Assembly (NCBI GenBank): GCA_029953675.1
Contig: JAMWBK010000013.1
Location: 806,001-870,000, forward strand
Direction of reading: 5' to 3'
Length of the DNA stretch: 64,000 nucleotides
From: Rhodosorus marinus
Lineage: Eukaryota > Rhodophyta > Stylonematophyceae > Stylonematales > Stylonemataceae
In this document: in pieces, positions 1 to 10,012 of the stretch
Layout: every line of letters begins with the position of its first letter
Numbering within the stretch: position 1 is the first letter of the stretch
Program-made: the position numbers and the translations under genes
Notes under the pieces: model-generated
The model's database searches: none
The model's input: only the letters and a program-made list of their open reading frames with translations
Told to the model about the DNA's origin: nothing

Positions 1-39
1 TACTGAATGTCTGGTTCATTCGTTTGCTAAAAAAAACAG

Positions 40-841
40 GGGCTTTCTGGTCACATGATGACAAAGCTTGCAAGGGAGCTCAGAAGCTTGCAAGATGAAC
101 CTGTTGACGGGGTCCGTGTACTAGTTAACGAGGGAAACCTATCTGTCGTCAAAGCTGAAATTGACGGGCCAGGTGAGTCAAGAAAGACAGCGTAGGATTC
201 TGAAAGCATTCGTCTACATTCTTCCTGACAATAGCAACATACAACCACTGGGATCTGGGGTTGGGGGTTACCATTTTATTTTGTATTTTTCAGTTGGAAC
301 ACCGTTCGAAGGAGGAGTTTTCAAGATGCGACTGGAATTCACTCATGAGTTTCCATCCGCTCCTCCCAAAGGCTTTTTCCAGACAAAGATCTTTCATCCA
401 AACGTTTCTGAAAAGGGGGAGATTTGTGTGAACACCTTGAAGAAAGATTGGAAGGCCGACTACGGCCTGAGACACATATTTCTCGTTATTCGGTGAGCAA
501 AGAGGTTGAAAGGGTGACATCAAAGACTGAACGGATGTCAATTTGACAAAACCTCTGAACGCTCTAGGTGTCTGTTGATCGATCCGAACCCGGAGTCGGC
601 TCTCAATGAGGAAGCGGGCAAATTATTGTTGGAATTCTACGATGAGTATGCGAAGATGGCGAAGTTGTGGACTGAAATCCACGCTCGAAGACGTGGTACG
701 GAGAACAGCGACGGGAACATTTCCAAGTTCAACTCTCAAACCTCTGCGGAATCCGAGTTGACCACGAAGTTGTCCGGTGGAAGTGTTGACTCTCAGTCCG
801 GAAAGAAGGAAGCAAGCAAGCGGCGGATGAAAAGATTGTAG
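40..841 (+). CDS. UBE2S: Ubiquitin-conjugating enzyme E2 S-like (5' partial)
   Basis: E2 enzyme that, in known UBE2S proteins, extends ubiquitin chains on substrates of the anaphase-promoting complex. Exons read as ~40-172, 294-492 and 568-841 (introns 121 and 75 nt, GT-AG). The UBC fold is clear: a PPKGFF stretch, KIFHPNV (HPN motif), and GEICVN with the catalytic Cys codon at 425-427, followed by KKDW and the C-terminal block [16 protein letters not shown] linker rich in Ser and Thr then leads to a basic tail ending KRRMKRL, resembling the basic Leu-terminated tail by which UBE2S binds the APC/C. A stretch ending in His just before the two Met codons at 55-60 aligns with the residues before the first UBC helix, and an acceptor AG lies at about 38-39. 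The true start is therefore probably in an exon left of the window. Family call is strong; exon 1 boundary is inferred. Confidence 0.9.
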
Positions 842-1879
842 ACAAAGAATAGAAGCATTTAAGCCACAAAGAAACAGAAACAGAACGAACCTTACAACGT
901 GAAAGATTGGCGATTCCAGCAAAAGGGTTTCCAAAACAGAGCAATATCTTTGCTCAAGAAAACTAACCAAGGATCAAGCGATTCTCTACAACAGACCAGG
1001 CGAAACAACGCCAGAGCGGAATCCAAGACCAGCCCGATTGAATATCCATCATCGTATACGACTATATGTATAATCGTATGCATTAGCTCCAAGGATCAAG
1101 GCTTGTTTCAAGTAGAACCCAAAGCGACCAGTCCCTACAACGACGATCCTGAGTCCTCAAAGCGCATCATCCGATTCAACAGATCATAGTACAAAAATAA
1201 GTATCATGTACTAATATTTAACTGGCCTGTGCTTGTACTAAGAATTCACCCGTTACTCTGCGAGGAAGGGGGGAGTTCAAGCCTTTTTTTCACATGCATA
1301 TTGGCCGACTATACCCCTTACCAATTTATTATAATTCCTATCCTTCGCATAACTCGAAATAAAAAGTACCCCTAATAATCTACAAATATGTGAATAATAA
1401 TTATATTTAAAAACTCGTATATAGGTTTTGGAATATGGTTTGAGGGGTAGTTATTCGAAAATAAACGAGGGGTACATATTAAAATGGAATTGGTGTGGAT
1501 CTATTTTATCAATGAGGTGGGGTGGGTGGGGGGGTAGGGGCTTAGAGAATAGATTTGTGGTGATTTTCGTTTGGTTCTCTGGAGGAATGACTTCTTTTTG
1601 GGTTTTTGAGCAGGTTGGGAGGGTGTCTGTTGGTTCGTGGAGCTGAACAGGACAGGGAAGGAGGAGAAGGAGGAGGAGGAGGAAGAGGAGGAGGAGGAGG
1701 AAGGAGGAGACATATATCATATGAATGTCCTAAATGATAAGAATGGAATAATGATTTGAGTTATTCGACGAAGTACATTTTTAGATTCCCATAGTAGTCT
1801 TCTATTTAAGTATTATAGAGTAAGGCAGGAGGAGGACGGGGGGCGGAAAGGTGGGGGGAAGGAGGCTGAAGAGAAAGTC
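842..1879. other. Intergenic spacer between the two E2 genes
   Basis: About 1 kb with no supported gene. It is AT-rich around 1180-1440 and contains a purine-only low-complexity run of GGA/GAG units at about 1651-1710. The 3' UTR of the upstream E2 and the promoter of the downstream E2 must lie here. A short TATTTAAG element sits at about 1802, but no promoter can be assigned with confidence. Confidence 0.5.
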
Positions 1880-3057
1880 ATGTCTGCATGTGCTGTGGTA
1901 AGTCTAGGGTGTGTTTTCTCTCTCATTCTTGAGTTGAATTGGGAATGGGACTGCGTGGTTGGGTTGGGTTTTTGTTCCTGGGTTTCGAACTGTTTTTTTG
2001 CTGGAAGTTTGAGCGGGATTTTGCTTCCCTTTTTTTCTGGTTTGCAGAAGCGTTTGTCCGCAGAGCTGCGGAACGTCGAGAGGGATCCACCGCCTTATAT
2101 AACACCTCGACCGTTGCCCTCCGATATTTTGAAATGGTATTTTGTTATTCGAGGGCCGAAGGACACTCCATATGAGACGGGTATTTACATGGGGAAACTG
2201 GTATTTCCAGAAGATTACCCTTTCAAGCCTCCGGGTGAGCTGAGCTTTCATCTTGGATGCGTTTTCTTTGCTGCCTCCCCTGCTCCACAAATGCAGAATG
2301 CATACGTCCCTTCACGGGTCAATGTCGTGACCCGGGTTCCAAGACGATATGACCAGAGCTCTGTCTGAGAAAGGAGTTTCGTCTTCTTTTCTTATCGTTT
2401 GATCGTTGAACGGAGAAGCAATTTATATGTGCACTCCGAACGGAAGGTTTCGAACGAACGTGAAGCTTTGTCTTTCGATGTCAGATTTTCATCCGGAGAC
2501 GTGGAATCCTGTGTGGTCCGTGTCAGCGGTTTTGACAGGTTTGCTTTCATTTATGGTGGGCTCCGAGGACACTTTCGGTAGTATTGGGACATCTGAGGCT
2601 GAGAAAATGAAGATGGCAAAGGTATGGTTTATCAAGCAGTCCTAGTGGAATTCCCTAGTCTGAAGTACAAGTGATCATCTTCTCGCTTGTTCGTAGTGCT
2701 CCCACGAGTTCAACCAAAAGGACAGAATCTTCAAAGAACTGTTTCCAGATTTCATTAGGAATGGTGTGGAAAGAGGCGTACCTGGAAGAACCTCTGGCGA
2801 TTCCGTTAAGACAAAAACCTCCGGGGTAAGTTTCTTCGTACGTTCCTTTCCCCAGATTCAGCATCGAATGGGCTAAACCAAAATAGCAATTGTTCCACTT
2901 TCTCGGCCAATTCCAGCAGCTTCCCGAAGCTGATTCAAGAACGGGGAAGCCACCACAGGAAAGCGGGCTGGCGCTTATTTGGTGGATCGCCGTCCTGCTT
3001 GCCTTATGCTTTGGTGCCTGGAAGGTGTGCAGCGTGATTGGTGCATCGATGCCCTGA
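1880..3057 (+). CDS. UBE2J2: Tail-anchored ubiquitin-conjugating enzyme E2 J2-like (Ubc6 family)
   Basis: ER-membrane E2 of the Ubc6/UBE2J family, which acts in ER-associated degradation. Five exons join in frame: 1880-1897, 2048-2234, 2419-2621, 2697-2825 and 2920-3057, giving 224 residues; introns are 150, 184, 75 and 94 nt with GT-AG ends. Motifs in order: DPPPYI, PLPSDILKWYFVIRGP, TPYETGIYMGKL, DYPFKPP, YMCTPNGRF, then KLCLSMSDFHPETWNP with the active-site Cys and the J2-type TPNGRF in place of the usual HPN, and LLSFM. After a polar linker the last 30 residues hold one hydrophobic helix (LALIWWIAVLLALCFGAW) followed by a short lumenal tail. This is the expected tail anchor. The protein is shorter than the animal form because the linker is short. 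An acceptor 3 nt upstream of 2920 could add one Gln. No frame disruption is seen. Confidence 0.93.
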
Positions 3058-3272
3058 CCGACAAAAGGAAAATCAAGACGAGATGATATGGAAACCCAAG
3101 ACAAGCTCATAATATACCAAGGATAATAAAATTGACTTCTTACTGCTCGACTTACTCCAACTGTTCGTAACCAACGCTGTGATTCCTCAAAGCATTGGTC
3201 TGACTTACAAAGGCACCCTTATAGTCCTGCCAACTATCGTATCGAGCTGCAGAGCACAATTGCTGTATCACC

Positions 3273-3518
3273 TCACCAAGGCCCGACCTGTGTACCAGCC
3301 GGAACGAAGTCTACCGTCTGCACACCCTGAACGGCGTTTACCGTCTGCGGGACACCCTGAACGAACGATGCCGGCTCCGCACCCTGAACGAAGCCTTCTG
3401 CGTGTGCCTGAACCTGAACGCCTAACTGAACTTTCTCAGCAAGATGAATTTTCTGCATCAATGGAACCGCCATTGTGAACCCTAGCAGCGTCACAGGAGC
3501 TAAAGCACACAACCTCAT
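3273..3518 (-). CDS. Small secreted protein, degenerate-repeat paralogue (copy 1)
   Basis: An 81-residue ORF starting at the ATG at 3518-3516. Residues 1-20 form a signal peptide (MRLCALAP, then VTLLGFTMAVPLMQKIHLAE). That segment is almost identical to the start of the repeat protein at 35424-36119. The rest is a decayed form of the same repeat: motifs such as GAEPASFVQG and VDFVPAG recur at irregular spacing. Its upstream flank (about 3519-3765) also matches the upstream flank of copy 2 in opposite orientation, so gene and flank were duplicated together. It could be an active divergent paralogue or a pseudogene; the ORF is short but open. No known domain is recognised. Confidence 0.55.
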   Translation of the reverse strand: MRLCALAPVTLLGFTMAVPLMQKIHLAEKVQLGVQVQAHAEGFVQGAEPASFVQGVPQTVNAVQGVQTVDFVPAGTQVGPW

Positions 3519-4060
3519 CAACAATGTTGTTCAATCCCCTCCCTCTGCACGAACTAGAAAACTTCTGCCGACTATCTACAAACTCGTTTACTCCTGCCCA
3601 AATTCAAATCTGAGCACGTATCACAATCTCTGGTTCTGGCAATGTACGACTTGTCACATATCCCTCATCCATCGCATACCAATCCTCAGGAGGCATCCCT
3701 ATGCTTATAACCCCAGGCCACGTATCCTCGCAAAGATCGTGGACCTTGCGGGCATTAAACGGTAGATGGGCTGAGCACAAATGTTTTTGTCCCTATGCCG
3801 TACCCAAATGAGTGTATTTACAATCAGAAAATTTATTTAGTCCGCGTGGAGGTTGCAGTCACTCAGGTCATTGCTATAAGCGGAACGGGGTACATTTCTC
3901 CATCAAGGAAGCATCGAACTGTTTCTTACTATGGTGTATGAACACTGCTTTGATGCTGTAAGCGCGTAAAGACCCCGCGCCTCCAGGGACAAAGCACAGT
4001 CCTTTTGCCCCCCGTTTTGTTTCTATTAAAATTATATAGGTGTTTCCTTCCTTTAAGAAA
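3519..4060. repeat. Inverted duplicate of the 34.8-35.4 kb segment
   Basis: Collinear with the reverse complement of about 34850-35423. Shared landmarks in order: the flank upstream of the secreted-repeat gene, a stretch with CCGTACCCAAATGAG, a block with GGAGGTTGCAGTCACTCAGG, and a remnant resembling the family A 3' coding end (TATGAACACTGCTTTGATGC). The segment ends near AAGAAATGTAC at about 4050. No gene is supported. Confidence 0.65.
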
Positions 4061-4350
4061 TGTACCTCGTCCTGTCAATTGCAATGACCTCAGTGACTTC
4101 AACCTCCACGCTGCCTGATTGTACCATCAGTGCTCTCGCGGTTGAGCTTTTTAAGAAGGCGTATTTGATCCGTTTGGAAGTCTTCACTGTAATTTTCATA
4201 TTCGTTAATAATAAAGAGATTTTGGCCTTTGCAAAAGCGAATAATTTTCTAACGTAATTCAATGTCTATTAATAGACTTATCCGTTTTAGGGCCTGTTGT
4301 GTGTCGCAACAGAAATTTAGTGGATGGACGGATTTGCTTTAGTCCGACTA
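4061..4350. repeat. Repeat X, proximal part
   Basis: Homologous to the reverse complement of about 31390-31660. It carries CAATGACCTCAGTGACTTC, an AT-rich stretch and the perfect palindrome GTCTATTAATAGAC at about 4264-4277. Family C insertions (4360-5445) separate it from the distal part of repeat X at 5450-6073. No coding potential is convincing. Confidence 0.6.
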
Positions 4351-4359
4351 AATAAATTC

Positions 4360-5445
4360 ATTCAGTGGTGGCAGTGGTGGTGGTGGTGGTGGTTTGACTG
4401 GAGTTTTATTAGCATAGCCTAAAGCGCTACGCAAGGCGTGAAAAAGGAACTAAGAACTAGGTGGGGAAGCGTGCAAACCCAGGCGCCGATAGCGCGCCTC
4501 GGCAATCAGCCTGCTGGAATATCGCCACAGAGAGACATTTAAACGGCGGAAGAGTTCCAACTATTCGGTAGGATGCTCAGCGAAACATTTCCGCGACCAC
4601 CCCAAACCCGACTTCTCCACTTGACCGAAGCTTTCCAGAATGAAAGGCTGGAACTGGTGGGAGCGACCCTCTGTGCGAGGCAGACTGGCCATACTCTCAG
4701 CATACCGTCGTTCCTACACTCGACGAAGGGCCGAAGCGGCTGCCCCCCGGCGGCGTGCGGCAGCAGTGAGATGGGCGCTTGCCACAGGGCATGTGATCGC
4801 GAGGGTCCACATATGCTGAGCGACTAGCGGCAGTGTCGGAGACGAGCAAATCTGCGTACACCGGGGCGGCGAAGTGTCCGAGACCGATCTGGGCAGTTCC
4901 GATTCCACCTCAACCGTGTGCCCTACCCGAGTCAAACATTCGCCGAGGATGTACTTGAAGCGAGTGTGACGCCTCGTACGCAGACCTCTCAACAGTCCGC
5001 ATGAACCCAACAAGTGGTGGCTACAAGCGTCAATCCAACTCTCACATCCCTGACAGAAAGACGGCCGATTAGAGTGCCACGGAGCTTGTGGCAAACCCAG
5101 GTAGATCCGCGCTGCAGAGCGAAACTGGAAGGCATCGAGACGGTGACCCAGTGACGAAGGTAGAGTGGTTAACCACAAGCGCGATAGATGGCCTCCCATG
5201 CACGGTGGTTTTACTAACATAGCCTGATGCGCTACGCAAGACGTAAAATGAAACTAGAGACTAGGAAGAAGAGCATGTAGTATGCACAGGCGACGGTGGC
5301 GCGCCTCGGCGAGCATTTTGCTAGAATACCGCCAGAGTGCGATACTTATCTGGTGCGGTGGAGCACCAGATATTCTTCAGGATGTTCGGTAAAACACTTA
5401 CGTAGCCACTCCAAGCTTGACTTTTCCAGATACCCAAAGATTTCC
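4360..5445 (-). mobile_element. Two 5'-truncated family C retrotransposon 3' ends, nested in repeat X
   Basis: Two fragments on - strand. The first (about 4360-5205) encodes the C-terminal part: LGLPQAPWH, a CCHC-like knuckle (CQGC then H and C), GLRTRRHTRFK, and an endonuclease-like segment ending ITCPVASAHLTAAARRRG. Its 3' end is GCTAATAAAAC followed by an (ACC)n run (TGG units at about 4362-4395 on +). The second (about 5205-5445) is more diverged, begins with its own copy of the GGTGGTTTTACTAACATAGCC end, and contains a small hairpin at 5347-5372. Both are frameshifted and non-functional. Confidence 0.75.
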
Positions 5446-5449
5446 ACAA

Positions 5450-6073
5450 CAGGTATTTTTTTCTCGTTATCTAACGAACTCTTTATAGTTCCGTATGTGA
5501 GGATTATTCGATTTTGTAAGCTTGCCTAATTTGCTTGAGCGTTTCCTCATAATCCCTTCAGCTGAACTATCTCAGCTTGATTTTTGCACCTCGTTTTACA
5601 GTTTTGATAAAACTCCAGTAAACCCTAAGCCCCGAGGAGCACTCAGAGTCCTGCCGCCTCCTCTGCGGTTTTTTTCTTTAATGAAATTTCGCAGTGATGC
5701 TGGTGGTTGTTTTGCTTGTTGTGATCGGATATTTCATGCTCAAGCGTAAATTCGTTTATAGACCCAATCCTATTGCTGCCGTCACTGAGTTTGCTCACAT
5801 ACGCTCGGATTTACTGCGTGGTGATAGGACTATGATAAAATCACTAGCACCGCGGTAAAAGCTTTGTTCAATATCATGAGATAATTAAGACCCGGCAAGG
5901 GATTCGAATCACGAAGAGGTGCTCAAAGAATACTGCCGCATGGTTTGCGACGGGTCCCTTAGCGCGATACTCGCGCACTGTCGAAATGCGTCGTGGTATC
6001 TGAGCAGACGAGAATAAAACCACCGTGTATGTGACGTTGGTGACATCAGTAAAACCACTGGGGTTTGAAGTAA
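5450..6073 (+). repeat. Repeat X, distal part
   Basis: About 620 bp matching 28030-28680 on + and the reverse complement of about 30860-31390. Shared landmarks are TATAGTTCCGTATGTG, TTCTCATAATC, ATGAAATTTCGC and a CACTGAG block. It abuts a family A 3' end at about 6074. The same junction occurs at about 28685, so the two were duplicated as one unit. The short ORFs in it do not look like a known protein. Confidence 0.65.
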
Positions 6074-6395
6074 ACGCCTTTGTTCAATCGGAGACTGGAG
6101 AAAAATCCGAGGGGACAAAAACGCCTTTGTTCAATCGGAGACTGGAGAAAAATCCGAGGGGACAAAAAGACTATGTGCGGCGAAGATCGCGAGCATCCAA
6201 CATCTAAACAGCGTTCATACTCCACAGCAGGAAACTTAGACGGGTAAGCAACAGGGACAGATGGTCAGGGCGCTCGCGGAACAACTCCCGAAACACCAAC
6301 GAGAACCAACCGAAGAAATAAATCCAAAACACTCAATGACCAAAAATGGTATCAAGGTTTTGAACAAAACCGAAGCTCGTATTCCCCAGGAACAT
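6074..6395 (-). mobile_element. Family A 3' end fragment with a 47-bp tandem duplication
   Basis: The 3' end of a family A element on - strand (GAACAACTCCCG and CGAGAACCAAC antisense landmarks, tail next to TTCAATCGGAG). Positions 6074-6120 and 6121-6167 are an exact 47-bp tandem duplication covering the last part of the element. Frames are disrupted. At about 6395 it is joined to a + strand family B fragment. Confidence 0.7.
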
Positions 6396-6700
6396 TCAAT
6401 GCGGCAACTGAAGGAGTCCCAGTACGCTGCAGCTATGTTGGACTCTATGCTCCGCGATTCGGCCTTGTCCTATCGGTTTGTTCCACTCATCATCGAGTGC
6501 TTTGGTTTAGTTGATTGTGTCGGCTCTCGCTGGCTTCGTGGGCTCTTTCGTCACAGCCCAAGTCGTCTTGATAGCCTCCTCACGGAGCTGTCCTTGACCT
6601 TATGGCGTTCCAACGCGGCCTTATTGTTCGACGCGCGTCATCAGCTCTTGTTTCTCGCTTCTCAGGGTTGTAGTTAGGCTCTGATAAACTGATGAGAACA
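6396..6700 (+). mobile_element. Divergent family B retrotransposon 3' end
   Basis: Encodes the C-terminal end of the family B ORF2 (RQLKESQYAAAM, YRFVPLIIECFGL, GSRWLRGLFR, then LDSLLTELSLTLWRS). It ends in TTAGGCTCTGATAAACTGATGAG, a variant of the usual CTGAATAAACGGATC end. A fused open frame runs through it from antisense family A sequence at 6261, so a single long ORF here is a chimera and not a gene. Confidence 0.7.
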
Positions 6701-6715
6701 TGTACATGAATGAAT

Positions 6716-6808
6716 GAATTTGTTTAATCGGAGACTGAAAGAAAAAACGAGGGGAAAACAAACGTAACCCCACACTAAGAGCGGCGAAGATCGCGCACAG
6801 CCAATATC
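6716..6808 (-). mobile_element. Older family A tail that served as target for copy A1
   Basis: A family A 3' end (TTTAATCGGAGACTG on +, GGCGAAGATCGCGCACAG). It is interrupted at CCAATATC (6801-6808) and resumes at CCAATATCAAAGC (11562 on). The two CCAATATC copies are the 8-bp target-site duplication of the full-length element between them. Confidence 0.75.
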
Positions 6809-6862
6809 GAACGAATGGTTTAATCGGAGGCTGAAAAAAAAAACCCCGAGGGGAAAAAAAGA

Positions 6863-9800
6863 CTAAGCGCGGCGAAGTACTCGCGCCTCCAACATCAAAG
6901 CGGCATTCATGCGCCACAGCAGGAAACTTAAGCGGGTAAACAACGATTGAAGACGGTCAGGGCGTTCGCGGAACAACTCCCGAAGCCAGCGAGAACCAAC
7001 AGAGTCCATGAACCCAAAGCACTCAATGATCGGGGGTACCAAGCGATGTGCTAGTGCCGAAGCACGAACACCAAGGGAAGAGTAAGCCCCCGCGTATTTG
7101 ATCTCTTTGCGGCGTCTCATGCTGGCAGCGGCAGATCCACGGCGCTCCCCCGCAGCCGGGAGATAACGACTAGCTTGAGGGTTAGGAACAGCAAGATCAA
7201 CGTATGTGGTACGGCGGCTGTCGTCACAGGTGATCACCAGGTCGGCTACACGGCGTTCATCATTTTGAAAGTCCGCGACGGGTAAAGGTTTCTCACGTTC
7301 GATTTCCAGACCGGCTTGCCGGACTATAGGCCGAAATTCCCGGTATAACAGGTTCAAGATCCGTGTATGGCGGCGGGTTCGCTCGAACCCGCCGCCATAC
7401 ACGGATCCGAGCACCTTTCACCGCCGGGCAACTAGCGAGCAGGTGGGCGCCAAAATCTGCGTTGTCTTCAGTCTGAGAGCAGAGAGGGCACGACGAACCC
7501 ATCTCGTACGGCCAAGGGGGCTGATGTAAGCCGAGGTATAAGCGCAGTGAAGTACGCACTTCGAAATCCGACAGTGTGAGTGGCGGAAAGGCTGGTACGG
7601 TCATGAGCCACTGAGAGCTAATAACCCCTCCAAGACTACGTAGGCGGGCGCGAGCGCGAGGAGTCGGCCATATGCAGCACGGTGCAAGTCCCAAGAAAGG
7701 ATATTTTGCAGCGCATCCGTGCGTGCTTGAGCTCGGCTCCCAACGCGCTGGGAATCATCAGGAGGATCAACTGGAACTTCTTCTTCTGCGGCAACCACTG
7801 GGTCAATCTCCCCTAGAACAGGTTCAGGCGCAGGACGAATCCCCGGGGCGGAGCCTCGAGAGCGGTCAAATACAGCTCGCCAGTCAGGAAGACGGGGTTG
7901 AACGGTTTCGGGGAGACTAGTACAGGAATTCAGGGCGGTTTGGAGCTCCAGAAACAAGTCTTGGGCGCTTTCCGGTACGCTGGGAAGCAAGACACCCCGC
8001 GAGAGGCTCGCCATCAAATTGCGGAACTTCGAGATACCCAAGCTGCTCAAAGTGGGAAGTGCGGTTCCCCAGGCCCCTACTGCGGCTGCAGGTTGGACCA
8101 CAACACGATTGCAGAGGCCCAGTCCCCCCAATCGCAATGGGAGGCCTACCTGGGCGCGCACAACATCACAGGTGGGTCGCGGCAGAGCGCTCAGCTCTTC
8201 ATCGAGAAAATACCCCAGGTCACGGAAACTTTCAGCATCCGCACGAGTGGCCAACCACCGGCCCCAATGAGTTGGAAGTGAGCGAAGCCAATAGGTTAAC
8301 CGCTGACTGCAACAATACCGAAACAGCAACAACGCGCACTGGAGAAAGCCCGGAGGGAGCCGTCGAAGCTCTGCAACCAGCTGTCTGTGCTTACCGAGGA
8401 GCTGCAGCAACTCGCCTTCAACGAAGGACGGCGACCCGTAGGGGATGCCTAAGTGGACAAAACCATCCGGTCTCCAAATATCCTGGAACGACGCAGGTAC
8501 CTGCTGCTCTTGTGCAGCTACACCTCCCCAGTAGAACGATTTGTGATGATTAACCTCCAAGTCAACCCGCGAAGCCAAGGAGCGGAGACGATCATAAGCG
8601 AGCGCTAGAGTATCAGGGGGCCCCAGGAGGCACACGTCGTCGTGGTATGCAACCGTACGAACCTGCGGGAATTAGGAGCGAAGACAAAGCAAGACGAGTT
8701 GTAGTCCTCAGGCATGTAGGAAAGGGGACAAGGGATCTCCCTGTTGTACCCCTGTGCGCGCCGCAAACGTGTGTGAGGAAGCGCCAAGGGTGTCATAGGT
8801 AGCCCCACGACCAAGCGGAGAATAAAGTCTACTAACAAAGGGAAAGCCTACAGGGAAGACTTCGCGCACCACGTGCATGAGAGCCGGACGAGAGACGCGG
8901 TTGAACGCATTGGTAAGATCTACAGAGAGGAGCCCAGAATCTGGTGAGTACGCCATTTCCGAACGGAGTAAAACAGACAACAACTCACAGCCACCACGAT
9001 AGCCCACGCCTAACTGCACGTGCCCAAAGAAACGGCGGGATTCGGGAACCAGGATTTTCACTAACCATCGCGCCGCCAATTTGCGGACCACCTCAACCAG
9101 GCCAATAGGGCGAATAGCAGGGCTCGAGGCCGTGTGGCCGGGCTTCGAAAACAGACACAACTGCGAACGCCCGACCAAGAACCACGCACACTCACACAGG
9201 GGATCACCATTCACAAGCGCTTCGACCACCCACGCCAACGCCTTCAAACCTTCATCACTTAAGAAACGGAGATATTCCACCCGCAGCCCCGAGGGCCCTG
9301 GGGAACGGCCCTTCGGAGCATCATGAACCAACTCACGCACCGCCTCCAGATTGACCACTAACCGCGCACTGGGATGTGGCGCGGCGCGGTACTCTTCCAA
9401 CACTGATTCAAACGAGGAGTCCCAAGGGGAGCCTTCCGAGGGAAAGAGCAAACGGAGCGGTGAAGAAAGATCATCGGAGTATGGAACCACAGGTTGCCGC
9501 TGCTGGAGGATCCCGGCTGCCCGCCGCAGATCACCGCCTGCCACCGCGTGACGCGCCCGATTCTGTCGAGAAGACCTAAAAGCTGAGGGAGCACTAGGAG
9601 AAAAGGAAGAGAGAGAAGCGAAATAAAGACGTTCGAGGTCCTCAAAGTCGCCGGAAAGGAACATTTGCAGTTTTCGGCGAGGGTGGACCCGGCGAGGATG
9701 TGGGTTGAGGGGGACGGTAGAGGAGGTGAGCACGAGGCGGGGAAAAAAGAACAAGAGTTCCCAGCGAAGAGAGCAGTGAGGGTTCGCGGCGACCTGCTGC

Positions 9801-10012
9801 CAGAGAAAATCCAACACCAATCCTAGGGGCTTATGAAGTCGACGAGGGAGCCGTACGGCCGTGCTCTGACGATAAAGGGGAAGGGAACCGTCCGGGTAGG
9901 AGGCGACAAGGTGCGAAAACCACGAGAGAACACGCTCATGCCAGGCTGAGCGGTCACTGGTAAACAGGGGTAACCGGGACGACACGCACGCGGAGGAGGA
10001 AGACTCAGACAT
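6863..10012 (-). pseudogene. Family A ORF2: reverse transcriptase plus CCHC/restriction-like endonuclease, three lesions
   Basis: Starts at the ATG at 10012-10010, which overlaps the ORF1 stop. Order: N-terminal region (PRLVLT), GRSPGPSGLRVEYL, RPIGLVEVVRKLAARWL, QLGVGYRGGCELL, LLSVDLTNAFNRVSR, TGVQQGDPLSPFLHA, the catalytic box YHDD (8636-8647), a thumb/connector, then CPLC with downstream H and C (a CCHC knuckle), RRHTRI, RRVADLVI, YVDLAVPNPQASRYLP and MRRRKEIKY. The last motifs follow the R-H, (P)D and D-x-K-Y-like layout of restriction-like endonucleases of the R2/NeSL type. Lesions: TGA at 8708-8710 (TGT in copy A2), a 22-bp deletion between GCGCGAG repeats near 7654, and the 26-bp inverted insertion at 7382-7407. 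About 1,050 residues if uninterrupted. Confidence 0.8.
7358..7407. repeat. Perfect fold-back palindrome inside family A ORF2
   Basis: Arms 7358-7381 and 7384-7407 are exact reverse complements (24 bp) with a 2-nt centre CT. The sister copy at about 32217-32242 has only the left arm and runs straight on, so 7382-7407 is a 26-nt inserted inverted copy of the preceding sequence. It shifts the reading frame. Confidence 0.9.

Noticed and set aside
6261-6677. 138-codon + ORF as a single gene
   Set aside because: Its first half is antisense family A sequence and its second half family B coding sequence; it is a fusion of transposon remnants.
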